A stretch of 18,242 nt of DNA. It comes from Mycoemilia scoparia. Its lineage: Eukaryota; Kickxellomycota; Kickxellomycetes; Kickxellales; Kickxellaceae. Under the pieces are notes generated by a model, which searched no databases, was not told where the DNA came from, and was given only the letters and a program-made list of their open reading frames with translations. The position numbers were made by a program, and so were the translations under genes. This document shows positions 1-8,580 of this stretch, one piece after another (positions within the stretch are counted from its first letter, which is position 1; every line of letters begins with the position of its first letter). The stretch is from positions 1 to 18,242 of the forward strand of contig JANBPU010000226.1 in NCBI GenBank assembly GCA_027575805.1. The letters are read 5' to 3'.

Positions 1-231
1 TCTCCTGGCCATAACGTGCTTGGTTACGGTGATCGGACGGGAACCGACATTTTCTCGTTTGTATGGTCGCAATTCAGAAATTTTAAAAATAACAGAATCA
101 ATATAATTATTTTTAGAACAAATGAGAAATCATATTCATGTGTTTATAAATCTTTTGATTATCTCTCTCTCTCTCTTTTGTTTCTGTATGAGCCAGACGA
201 TATCTATCTATGTGTACCAACACTCCATTAA
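1..231 (+). CDS. Possible 3' end of a gene entering from the left edge (unrecognised)
   Basis: The frame starting at base 1 is open for 76 codons up to the TAA at 229-231, and the first 60 bases are clearly more GC-rich than what follows, as expected for the end of a coding exon. I do not recognise the protein. Frame 2 is also open to a TAA at 104-106 and reads as a membrane-like segment (LLAITCLVTVIG) followed by a polar tail. The minus strand is open from base 1 to about 130. A possible intron at 61-116 (GTATGG donor, ATTTTTAG acceptor) would join the frame-2 start to the frame-1 end. The second half is AT-rich and includes a TC repeat, so it could be non-coding. The strand and frame are not settled. 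Confidence 0.17.
   Translation, partial: SPGHNVLGYGDRTGTDIFSFVWSQFRNFKNNRINIIIFRTNEKSYSCVYKSFDYLSLSLLFLYEPDDIYLCVPTLH
162..177. repeat. (TC)n microsatellite
   Basis: A run of eight TC units inside the possible coding tail at the left edge. If translated in frame 1 it reads as alternating Leu/Ser. Confidence 0.85.
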
Positions 232-561
232 AGTCCTAGAGTACAATACTACTTACTACCACTACCACTGCTAATGCTGGATTTCATGTTTGATCCAAAC
301 ACCAAGCACATCTTATCCGAGAGCCACAAACCAATCCATCAATGAATAGGTTCGTCCGATTTATTAATAATATTGTCACAAGATATGCCATAGCAGCAAT
401 TTTATTATACAAATGCAATACTGAATTCTTCAACACAATGAGCGCCTGCTACTCAAATCCATTGAAAGGCCACCACAATACTGTAATACGACCCTTATGG
501 AATATTAAAACATATCCGTGATGATAGCCCAGATCATTAGCCTGTGCTGCTAGAAAACATA

Positions 562-579
562 ACAATAATAATAATAATA
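562..579. repeat. (AAT)n microsatellite
   Basis: Six tandem AAT-type units (ACAATAATAATAATAATAG) in non-coding DNA. Confidence 0.8.
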
Positions 580-883
580 GTATGGAGAAGCAAAATGAAG
601 ATGGCTGGGGCGAAAATAGGTAATTAATAAAGCGGGATTTACTAAGGTAATACATGTCAATCGTCAATCATTGATTCGGGTATCGATTCATTAGTTAGTA
701 ATGTTGCGTTGATAACCAAAACATACAGCAACCAAGATCTTGGTTGGGTTGAACTTCATGAGCGCTCTGGTGATATGCTTGTGTGTATTGGCTCGGGAAC
801 ACGCATCAGCACATGGCCCTGAGTTTGGCTCATCTATTCATTTAGCAAGCAGTACAAGTCATATACATGTATGCATGCTTATA

Positions 884-987
884 TATGTGGGTCTCCTTTG
901 CTATAAAGGGTGCCTTTTGGTGGCCAGCCGCTAAGGGACAACTACAGCCAAAGGAATGACTAACCCTTCAAAAACAACTACCCATTC
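884..987 (+). mobile_element. Family M MITE-like element, copy 1 (diverged left arm)
   Basis: The right arm is intact: ACCCTTCAAAAA at 963-974, followed by CAACTACCCATTCG. The left arm is eroded to ATATGTGGG...AAAGGGT (911 is the last base of AAGGGT). The interior CCTTTTGGTGGCCAGC matches, in reverse complement, the interior of the copy at 2290-2400. CTACAGCCAAAG matches the conserved core of the other copies. Orientation is defined as + when the core reads ...ACAGCC. No coding capacity, so it is non-autonomous if it is a transposon. Confidence 0.6.
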
Positions 988-1410
988 GATCAATTTAGTA
1001 AAAGAACTACTGAGGTGTGGTAATTGATCGGCACTGTATAACCTAATGATGACTGTAAAGACCTTCTTTATTCAGACCCAGCCAGCTATTCTTGAATGCT
1101 TTCTATGCATCTATTTAATCAATCGCAAGTTGGGGTTTTGTCTATGATATTCCCTGGTCTCTATCTGTAAGGAGCAATTAAATGGCCGAATTATCAAACA
1201 AGTTTGAGAATGGGCAGAGGTACACATTCGGCCAGAAGGCTAGACATCTATTTCATCAACTTTGGCAACTCTGAATTCTGAAAGCAATAAATGGCAAGTG
1301 TGGCTTTATCGAAATATACAGCGACAATCAATTGGGGTTGCTGCTCCCCCAGCTTGTTTTGTTTTTTAATACTACTGAGTGGCACTATTTATCATCAGTA
1401 TTTGGTCAGC

Positions 1411-1534
1411 CTTGACTTAGGATCAGGTGTATAGTAGTAGACAGAAGCTGTTTCTCAGTTTTGGCACACTAATGAGCGCCAATTCATTGGCAACTCCTAC
1501 GGACCCTCCGCTTCTGTCCAAAGGGCTGTGGAAT
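1411..1534 (-). repeat. Family P dispersed repeat, copy 1 (diverged)
   Basis: GTAGTAGACAGAA at 1434-1446 is identical to 6973-6985 in the copy at 6942-7085. Order is preserved along the length: a GGATC block before it, then CAGTTTTGGCACACTAATGAG aligning with the box-A-like part, then ACTCCTACGGACCC and GGGCTGTGGAA aligning with GCTCCTGAAGACCC and GGCTTTGTGAA. It is the most diverged P copy and no family M element can be seen at its left end. Confidence 0.5.
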
Positions 1535-1683
1535 CTGACCAGTTTCACAGCCACAAATCTGGGCAGTGTTTTAAAGGATTCACCCTGTTTTTGATACTCC
1601 CCATACTTCTATGTAAAACTTTTGGGGCTGGATATTTTAAACCAAGCAAGGGTGAAGACAAGTTATTTTGCTAGCTAAAAGGG

Positions 1684-1700
1684 CGTATGTATGTATGTAT
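1684..1700. repeat. (GTAT)n microsatellite
   Basis: Four GTAT units followed directly by the palindrome GCATGC. Confidence 0.8.
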
Positions 1701-2289
1701 GCATGCGGCTGCTGTATAAATAATACTGATGATGCTATTGCTTTTCTGCTCCTTTGATAATAAGCAAAGACGCGCGTATGTATCCAGTAGAATTTGGATG
1801 ATATTTGATAGACGATCATTTGAGCAAAGGCATGCTGGGAGAGTTGGGAGTAAATTAGATCACACAGCCGAATGCCGCACTATTTTAGCCCAATTGTCAC
1901 GGAAATGCCACCACTATGCCTGAAACTATTGGTCCGCGTTTTAATGTAAATGTATTATAGGAGGATCACAAGATGGTTTCATTTTACTCAAATCGCTCTA
2001 TTACCTCACGCAGTACCCAAAAAACGAACCCATGCTGATAGTTTTCCGGAAATTGTTGGAAACAATTGGATCCGTTTAGCGACAGTGCGAAATTCACTCA
2101 CACATATTCCATGTGTTGTGACGCTGGGGATTGTTTATAAAAGTTAGAAGCAGCAGCGGCATATATTGTTGCTGTGGGCTGGTGGTGGAGAGGGTGGACA
2201 GATGTGAGTGGTTGTACATCTACTCTGCCATTTATTGCCTTCTTCTAGACCACTGCCTTTTCCATTCGATCCTTTATCATACCCCTTTG

Positions 2290-2400
2290 AATGTGGGTGA
2301 TTGTTTTTGAAGGGTGGCCATTTGACGCTAGTAAGCTGTGATCACCCCCTGTAATCGCTGGCCACCAAAAGGGTACCCTTCAAAAATTATTATCCGTATT
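2290..2400 (-). mobile_element. Family M MITE-like element, copy 2, in the promoter region of the transporter
   Basis: The inner terminal inverted repeats are perfect: TTTTTGAAGGGT at 2304-2315 and ACCCTTCAAAAA at 2375-2386. Similarity continues outward (AATGTGGGTGATTG on the left; ATTATTATCCGTATT on the right). The interior contains GCTGTGATCACCCCCTGTAATC, the reverse complement of the family core, and GGCCACCAAAAGGGT, shared with copies 1 and 5. The element ends about 165 nt upstream of the start codon at 2564, so it lies in the proximal promoter or 5' UTR and could supply or disrupt regulatory sites. No open frame of its own. Confidence 0.75.
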
Positions 2401-2563
2401 AACTCAGCACTTCCCCAAGTTTTCTTGTCTTATAGCTGAGCATATATTCTTTAGTTCTTTTTTGCTTCGTCTTTACCTTTTCTTGGCTTATAATTTATAA
2501 AATCGCTTTAATACTATTTCTTTAAGCCACCGTAGCCCAAAAGCGCCCATTTTGCTCTCAGAA
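2401..2563 (+). promoter_or_regulatory. Proximal promoter / 5' UTR of the transporter gene
   Basis: TATAAAA at 2496-2502 lies 62 nt before the start codon and is a plausible TATA-type core element in a T-rich region. The sequence before the ATG (AGAA) has A at -3, which is favourable for initiation. The transcription start cannot be fixed from sequence alone. Confidence 0.35.
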
Positions 2564-4461
2564 ATGATCGACCTCTCTTATTTCCTCACCGCTGCACAGG
2601 TAGGTTGGTAGCGCAATCATTATGAAACTTATGTACCTATGGCGCAATCATAGCTTACACTATGCCTTATGACTATTTTACAAATACATATATAATTCCT
2701 ATATTTAAACACAAGTTTGTACCCACACATACAAACAAGCACATGTACACGCGAGTGCACAGACCTAACAACGCTTAATACTAATATTTGTTATCCTACT
2801 TGGACTCTCTCTCGATATATGTATATATATATATATAGGCAGTGGTAGAGACAGTTTTGGTCGCACTACCTGGATACTACCTTACCAAACATGGCGCATT
2901 AAGCCAAAAGTCCATTCGAGAAATATCCTCATTAAATCTAAAGATCTTGACCCCATGCTTGCTATTCACAAAGATTGTTCAGAGCGCTAATTTGGCCATG
3001 TTGATGAGGCTGTGGATAGAGCCTCTAACGTACATGATATATACAGCCGTCGGTTTGGGATTCGCCTGGTCGATGGCCAAAAAGTTCAAGCTAGGCTACT
3101 TCTATAGCCGGCTGGTCGAGGTCTCTGTCATGTTCAATAACTGTAATACTCTCCCATACGCCTTAATCTACAGTATCGCTACCAGCCCAAGCTCAAGCTT
3201 CTTGCTGAGAGATGAAAACGATACTCCAGAGGCATTGGGGTTGAGAGGCATCACCTATGCGGTTGTCTTTGGTTTGGTTAACAATATTATGAGATGGAGT
3301 CTGGGTATGGTGTGGCTTCAGCCACCTTCCAGACCATCCTCGTCTGCCGCCTCCATCACTTCGTCTGTTGAAGAAGAGGCTACTGCTGCAGCAATGACTT
3401 TTGGGCAGGACAATAACTGCGAAGCTAATCAGACGGAATCTTCGCCATTGTTGAGCTATGCTCCCGGATTTACTACTACTCCATCGGCTGCTACTGGCAC
3501 TAATGTGAGAGAAGGAAGATGGATATATAGCCAATCAACCCCCCACCATTCGTATTACAGCTGTCTTTCAGGCTTGAAATCTTCCATTGCGAGCTGTGTA
3601 AAGGGAACAATTGAAATGCTGCTTTCGCCGCCCATCTTTTGTTTGCTTCTTGGATTGGTAGTCATCGCCATACCTCCACTCCAGCACCTGGTTAGTGACC
3701 GTACATCGCCATTCCATTCCTTGTGGGCTGCACTGAACATGATTAGCGACACTGCCATTCCAGTAACAATCATAACTCTTGGTGCCCAGCTCGGCTTACC
3801 TACGGACGAAGGCAGCAATGATAAAGAAAGGTGCTACAACGAAGAGACCCAGAATTACCAGTCTGTTATCGTTGCATCTCCAGCCGAATCCAATACCGCC
3901 GCTCACTCTCCCAGCACTTCTGCGGTTTGCACCCAGGGTCTATCTCTCAACAATTCTGGCGAACAAACTCCACTAGATGTAATGTCACAACTGCCACCTT
4001 CAACAGCCACTACTGCTATGTGTGGCGGCCATCATCATCTGAGATCTTTTACCAAAACAAAAAAGGCCGGTAGTATTACGGCTGCTTCCATTACTAGCAC
4101 TACTGATACTAAGGTCATTGTTACGAAACGCGACCGCACAGTTGGTATTGCAATTATCCTAATCGGCAGATACTTGGTTGTTCCCACATTTGCTGTCGTA
4201 TGTCTTGTTTTGACAAAGTACTTATGGCCCGCATCGACTATTCTTGAGCAGTTCTCCAGCGATCCTATCTTGTTATTGGTACTTTTGATTCTAAGTGCAT
4301 GCCCGCCTGCTGTAAATCTAATTATGATTACACAGAGCTTGGGTATGATGGAACAAGAGTCAGCAGAAATTTTGATGTGGTCGTATTTGAGTGCTATATT
4401 TGTGTTGGCTATTGAGATGTCTGGTTTCTTGTGGTTAACCCGTGTGATAACAGGCCATTAA
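2564..4461 (+). CDS. PIN-fold auxin efflux carrier family (Mem_trans, ECM3-like) membrane transporter
   Basis: Predicted integral membrane transporter of the auxin efflux carrier / PIN-like family, typically on ER or plasma membrane in fungi; the substrate is unknown. Exon 1 is 2564-2599 (MIDLSYFLTAAQ), a phase-0 intron runs 2600-2838, and exon 2 is 2839-4461, giving 552 residues. Without exon 1 the first helix would be cut, and the only start would be a GTG, so the two-exon model is preferred. I count ten hydrophobic helices near residues 8-27, 44-63, 70-92, 104-126, 149-172, 272-297, 306-332, 446-475, 488-514 and 520-549, i.e. the two five-helix halves of the fold. Helix 4 carries NNCNTLPYAL and helix 9 ACPPAVNL, matching the proline-containing crossovers of the family; LGAQLG ends helix 7, as LGANL does in relatives. 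Two Ser/Thr-rich hydrophilic loops (about 173-271 and 333-445) separate the helices. Family call is firm; exact function is not. Confidence 0.9.
2600..2838 (+). other. Intron of the transporter gene (phase 0, 239 nt)
   Basis: The donor is CAG|GTAGGT. TACTAAT at 2779-2785 is a near-consensus branch site, and the acceptor ATATAG ends at 2838. A TA microsatellite (about 2814-2837) directly abuts the acceptor. Removing the intron joins CAG to GCA and continues the first transmembrane helix without a frame change. Within the intron GCGCAATCAT occurs twice (2611-2620 and 2642-2651). Confidence 0.8.
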
Positions 4462-4477
4462 AATTGAAATCAATGTG

Positions 4478-4625
4478 TGGGTGCATGTGGTAAGATTTCA
4501 CTTGGATTCGAATCTTGTGGTAGGCAGAAATTGACCCTTGGGTTTTGTCCCAATCATCAGCTATTTTGTATGTAATTACTCCTGGGGACCCATTTTGCCT
4601 AAAACCTTGTGAATTCTCCGGCCAT
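4478..4625 (-). repeat. Family P dispersed repeat, copy 2, starting 17 nt after the transporter stop codon
   Basis: GACCCATTTTGCCTAA at 4587-4602 is identical to 7046-7061 and, in reverse complement, to 5865-5880. TACTCCTGGGGACCCATT at 4577-4594 is the exact reverse complement of 4949-4966. On the minus strand it shows a box-A-like TAGCTGATGATTGGG (4549-4563) and a box-B-like GATTCGAATCC (4504-4514). Similarity to the copy at 6942 can be followed leftward to about 4478, where the family M part would be expected but is missing or unrecognisable. It probably forms part of the transporter's 3' UTR. Confidence 0.75.
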
Positions 4626-4920
4626 ATTACTAACTATCACTTGTAATGGCTATTGGCATAGCTATTATTATAATATAAAATTTGCCTTACTTCACTTGCT
4701 TTTATTTTGTAGTATAGAATTGGTCTTGGTATGCTACTCCAAAGTCGTTTCTTTATCTGTTGATTTGTTTTGGTCTCTATCCCTTTTGTTGAGTATATAT
4801 CACTATACAAGAAAGGGCCTTATTTTATTTTATTGATATAACATAATTTACACTAAGTAGAATAAATTGAGTAATAGATAATTATTAAACTCTAACATAA
4901 TGTGCAAGAATACTAAATGT
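4626..4920. other. Spacer between two inverted family P copies
   Basis: AT-rich DNA with no recognisable gene. AATAAA at about 4861-4866 could serve as a polyadenylation signal for the transporter, but this is a common motif in AT-rich DNA. The spacer would be the loop if the flanking inverted P copies paired in a transcript. Confidence 0.4.
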
Positions 4921-5058
4921 TTGTACTTCACAAGGTCTTGGAGGGAGGAATGGGTCCCCAGGAGTAGTAGTTGCATATAAAATAGCTGACGATTGAGCCG
5001 AAATTTGATGAGGATCCACCTCTGCCCACCATAGATTTTATCACTAGCGAAATCTTCC
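4921..5058 (+). repeat. Family P dispersed repeat, copy 3 (joined to family M copy 3)
   Basis: AATGGGTCCCCAGGAGTA at 4949-4966 matches copy 2 exactly in inverted orientation. The box-A-like element is TAGCTGACGATTGAG (4983-4997); the box-B-like element has decayed to GATTTTATCAC. The right end CACTAGCGAAATCTTCCCA runs straight into the family M element, and the same junction occurs, in reverse complement, at 6941-6960. Confidence 0.75.
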
Positions 5059-5059
5059 C

Positions 5060-5187
5060 AAATGGATCAAATAGTTTTTGAAGGGTACCTCATTTTGGTA
5101 GCCAACGATTATAGAAGCAACCACAGCCAAATGTATGATGAGCATTTGCTAGCAGATGGTCACCCTTCAAAAATAATTGCTCGTATA
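5060..5187 (+). mobile_element. Family M MITE-like element, copy 3
   Basis: Perfect 12-bp inner inverted repeats: TTTTTGAAGGGT at 5075-5086 and ACCCTTCAAAAA at 5162-5173. The core at 5107-5128 (GATTATAG...CACAGCC) is shared with the other copies. Next to it CATTTTGGTAGCCAACG corresponds to CTTTTGGTGGCCAGCG in copies 1 and 2. Together with the P copy immediately upstream it forms a unit of about 267 bp. Confidence 0.75.
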
Positions 5188-5853
5188 ATATTACTCTATA
5201 GCCACCAAGCTCATTTGCAAAATTTATATTTAGAAATATTACACATGAACCTCTGCACCAATATCAGTAAGTGTGGATTCACAACTGAATAAAGTCAAAG
5301 ATAAATTTCCCAAAGTCATCTTTATTAGTAAATTTATAATTTTGTAATAACAAAGAAGCGCCAAAAGAAATGAAATAAAATGGGGGACCAAAAATATGAT
5401 ATCCGCATATAATACTTTGATAGAAAAACATCAGACACTTCAAACAAACGACGAACTCAGGGACAGGCAGACAAAAAGCACAACAGCAAGCCAAAAACAA
5501 AATGACTCTCGACTAATTTGGCCATGATAAAACACAAAAGGGACCCGAAAGTTTCTTTGAAATCCAACACATGTGTAGATAATTCTTTAAAGAAAATGCC
5601 AAAAATGACATTTAATATCAAAGCCTTGATTGCATATTGACAGACAGGATGGTCTTCAACATGCTCTGATAAGATGACTACCTAATATCCCCCCATTTAT
5701 ACACACAGATATGCATGTATGTGAGCAGTGACATATATTTCAAGTGCATATTGCTGCATAACAAAGACTCGATTTCTGTTTAAATTACCATGCAAAAATC
5801 TTTGGAAAAAGACAAATCAAAAAGACAAAAAACAGCCGATAATGTAGTCAGAT
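5188..5853. other. Gene-free stretch
   Basis: AT-rich DNA, A-rich on the + strand after about 5290. Open frames here are short and show no motif or family likeness. No RNA gene or clear repeat was seen apart from a weak resemblance between 5525-5600 and 16215-16290. Confidence 0.5.
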
Positions 5854-5982
5854 TTCACACCACATTAGGCAAAATGGGTCCTCCCCCCCAGGAATTGTAT
5901 ATGGGCTGTCTGGTGATTGAGCCAAGATATGAGGGGACCTGCTTCAGCCTATTTCATGCCTGATAACTAGTAAATTTCCGCA
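5854..5982 (+). repeat. Family P dispersed repeat, copy 4
   Basis: TTAGGCAAAATGGGTC at 5865-5880 is identical (reverse complement) to copies 2 and 5. It continues through CCAGGAATTGTATATGGGCTG and TGGTGATTGAGCC (box-A-like region) to TAACTAGTAAATTTCCGCAAT. About 65 bp further on, CCCAAAAATAGTTATAGC near 6053-6070 resembles a decayed family M right arm, so this may be an old composite copy. Confidence 0.65.
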
Positions 5983-6556
5983 ATATTCATGTTCATAATT
6001 ATACAAATTTTTCTCTATTATATACATTTCAAGTCTCTCGGTATCCTCTTTCCCAAAAATAGTTATAGCAGTAAAGAAGAGAGTTTGTGCCTATCTAAGC
6101 TTGGAAAAATATAACTGAACGTATACATTTATTAAATTAACTTTCCAACACACGCGCAAACCAGGAGTTAACTCATCTACCAACCTATCATTCACATAAA
6201 AAGAGAAATGATATAAAATATCATTGCAATCTAATATTTCTATAAATCCATTAATATACACTACCACCACTACTTCTACTACTATTACTATACAATAGTA
6301 GAAAAAATGGCAATTTCAAAAATAAAAACTAATATATATAATACGAATGGGAAAAAACATTTTTAGTCAACAATTCGGTAATAACAATTTCCGCCAATAA
6401 AAAAACTTGGGTACAATGCTAATACTGATCCTTCTAAATTAATAAAATATTTAAATGAAATGAAACACAGAGACAACTCCTTGTGCGTCTAAAGAAGATG
6501 AAATGTTTGGAATAACATCAGATGATTAAAAAGACTGGATCTACCAAATCAGGGGA

Positions 6557-6559
<3 letters not shown>
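5983..6559. other. Gene-free stretch
   Basis: Strongly AT-rich. No open frame with coding features, no RNA gene. It includes short ACTACC/ACTACT runs near 6258-6290. Confidence 0.5.
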
Positions 6560-6617
<58 letters not shown>

Positions 6618-6644
6618 AGGAAGGAAGGAAGGAAGGAAGGAAGG
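6560..6644. repeat. Compound (GAAA)n-(AAGG)n microsatellite
   Basis: About 57 nt of GAAA units pass directly into about 28 nt of AAGG units, giving an uninterrupted purine tract of about 85 nt on the + strand. On the minus strand it translates as Phe/Leu/Ser runs, which creates a spurious open frame. Confidence 0.95.
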
Positions 6645-6827
6645 TAGGAAAGATAGTGCGTGTGTTTGGATTCATGATTAATGCAAATACAATAAGAGAA
6701 ACCATGTCTTATCAGTTTCAAAGAGGCAAAATAGAACAATACATGTGGAGACGTTCAACCAGCCATACATGATGTGTGTATGTATGTCCACCACAATTGT
6801 CTCTAAAAACTCCATGTAAAAATCATG

Positions 6828-6941
6828 CATATGGATGGTTATTTTTGAAGGGTGGTCATTTGCTAATAAATGATAATGATCACTCATTTGGCTGTGATTG
6901 CGCCTATAATCATTCACCCTCCAAAAATTATTGCCCATATG
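6828..6941 (-). mobile_element. Family M MITE-like element, copy 4 (best-preserved ends)
   Basis: The 114-bp element begins CATATGG (6828-6834) and ends CCATATG (6935-6941). Inner inverted repeats are TTTTTGAAGGGT at 6842-6853 and ACCCTCCAAAAA at 6916-6927. The 22-nt core at 6890-6911 differs by one base from the core at 9783-9804. It is followed without a gap by a family P copy in the same relative orientation as at 4921-5187, giving a composite of about 258 bp. Confidence 0.8.
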
Positions 6942-7085
6942 GGGATGATTTCCACTAGGGATCGAATCTATGGTAGTAGACAGAAATGGTGGGCCCTCAT
7001 CAGACTTTGACCCAATCATCAGCCATGTTTTATGCAGCTCCTGAAGACCCATTTTGCCTAAGGCTTTGTGAACCTTGACCATATA
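6942..7085 (-). repeat. Family P dispersed repeat, copy 5 (joined to family M copy 4)
   Basis: GACCCATTTTGCCTAA at 7046-7061 is shared exactly with copies 2 and 4, and GTAGTAGACAGAA at 6973-6985 with copy 1. On the minus strand it contains the box-A-like TGGCTGATGATTGGG and the box-B-like GATTCGATCCC (6958-6968). A long minus-strand open frame across this region (to 7154) is explained by the repeat and is not accepted as a gene. Confidence 0.75.
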
Positions 7086-7253
7086 TAAATACACAAGATT
7101 ATGATGGACCCAGGTCAGGAAAAACCCATAGCGCCATACATCTTTAATTTGCATTTCACATAAAATCCAGAAAATGATATAGAAAAAATGGTCTTGCCAT
7201 GTCTTTAATTTCGTTTATTGTGGCCAAAGTGTGTGGATTGGGTTCTGCTACCA

Positions 7254-7346
7254 AATTTGCGCCTCCATTGCTACCAACCATGGTGGCAATAATGGGTATT
7301 ATTGCTTGAATTACAAAATTGGGGGCAATATAGCTAATTTGCGCCT
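7254..7346. repeat. Overlapping hairpins bracketed by an 11-bp direct repeat
   Basis: AATTTGCGCCT occurs at 7254-7264 and 7336-7346. Between them TTGCTACC (7268-7275) can pair with GGTGGCAA (7282-7289, one G-T pair), and GCAATAAT (7286-7293) pairs perfectly with ATTATTGC (7298-7305) around a GGGT loop. The two stems share four bases (7286-7289), so they compete. The direct repeat could be a target-site duplication around a 71-bp insertion or could be chance. Confidence 0.4.
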
Positions 7347-8580
7347 ATTTTATTTTCTATACAGATGCTTTTAAACGCAACAATAACAACACCAGCATTT
7401 AAAGTAGAAAAATTACAAAGAGGTTCACTTTAAAAGCCAAATATAAAGACCTAATATCTTTGTGACGATTTTCCAAGTCAACCCGATACCACAACAGCCA
7501 ATATAAAACAACTTTCAAGATCCACCATCAACTTTCTCTTTATATAGGTTATATATAATAAACAGGTATCTGATATATGAAATTGGAAGGGAGAGTAATG
7601 GGTGGTACATCCGATATGCCCCACCCTGGGTTTGTACCCTGGTATCTACATTCCGGTATAATACAGCAGCATGGACGAATTCAACGAAATAACCTGATTG
7701 AATGTTAATGCATAACCAAGAAATCAAAGAATGATGTACAAAACACAAAGACAAGGAAATAATTGATTGCAGATAATGCATGATATTCAAAGCTCCATGT
7801 TCTCTCTCTCTCTCTCTCTCTCTCTAGCGCGCACATACAATTAATAGTCATACTTTACAAGATATACTTAGAAAAACTACAATCCTATTTGATGACATAG
7901 CTTTAACCTGGACCATCTTGTACAAAACATACTCACATACACATACATCGCCACTGCTTTGATTACTCTTAGTATTGCTTTTATTACTACGACCATCTCC
8001 TTTGGAATGCATGATGCCTGCCCATGTCGTGTATTTATCAATAGGCTTTTCATGCTTGGCTATCAAATGTGTATGGATGTATGTGCGCATGTGTGAGTTA
8101 GTGTTGATCATTTGAGTACCAAAGGACAATTTTGCAACATATTGCAACCAAAGGACAAATCAGACATTCATACCAAGCATGATTTACTGAGTTGGGAACC
8201 ACACACATATCAGTATATGTATGGGCCTGTGTCACATTATAAAAGAACAATGAAAGCAAACCAAACAGGCAATTAACAAAGAAAGAAACAAAGCCAAGTG
8301 CATATTAAAAATGTAGATCAGCCATGAAGGAATAAAGAGACAGAGAGAGCGAGAGCGAGGAAGACAAGGGCTTAAAGGCGTGGAGGTAGTGGACTAGAAT
8401 ATTATTTGGTTCAAATAACAATATAACCATTGTATTTATCGCTGTTAATCGTTAATATAAGTTTAAATAAAACCAACTTTTTTAAATTTACACAATACAG
8501 GTTTAAATTACTACTTGGTTGATATATTAAACGCGCACTTGATTACTAACTGTTTAATATTACAATAATCCAATACGCGC
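7347..8580. other. Gene-free stretch
   Basis: No defensible coding region. It holds a (TC)n run at 7800-7825, a purine-rich patch near 8336-8362 and an imperfect inverted repeat around 8445-8535 (TTAATAT...ACCAAC against TTGGTTGATATATTAA). Short minus-strand open frames at 7515-7790 and 7848-8147 have no recognisable features. Confidence 0.5.
7800..7825. repeat. (TC)n microsatellite
   Basis: Uninterrupted run of about 13 TC units, followed by TAGCGCGCAC. Confidence 0.95.

Larger units (their letters stand above)
232..2289. other. Gene-free stretch with repeats
   Basis: No convincing coding region: the open frames are short, lack recognisable motifs and overlap repeats. The stretch contains an AAT repeat at 562-579, a family M element at 884-987, an inverted repeat with 8-bp arms (GGCCGAAT at 1184-1191, ATTCGGCC at 1226-1233), a diverged family P copy at 1411-1534, a 7-bp hairpin (GGCTGTG at 1524-1530, CACAGCC at 1546-1552) and a GTAT repeat at 1684-1700. 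Confidence 0.6.

Noticed and set aside
3193..3976. Open frames on both strands inside the transporter gene
   Set aside because: Shadow frames of the transporter coding region.
5525..5600. Similarity to 16215-16290 (AAAGGGACC, then GTT.CTTTGA)
   Set aside because: Needs several gaps and lacks a partner arm on the 5.5-kb side; not reported as a repeat family.
6678..7154. 158-codon open frame on the minus strand
   Set aside because: It spans family M copy 4 and family P copy 5 and has no family likeness; repeat sequence explains it.
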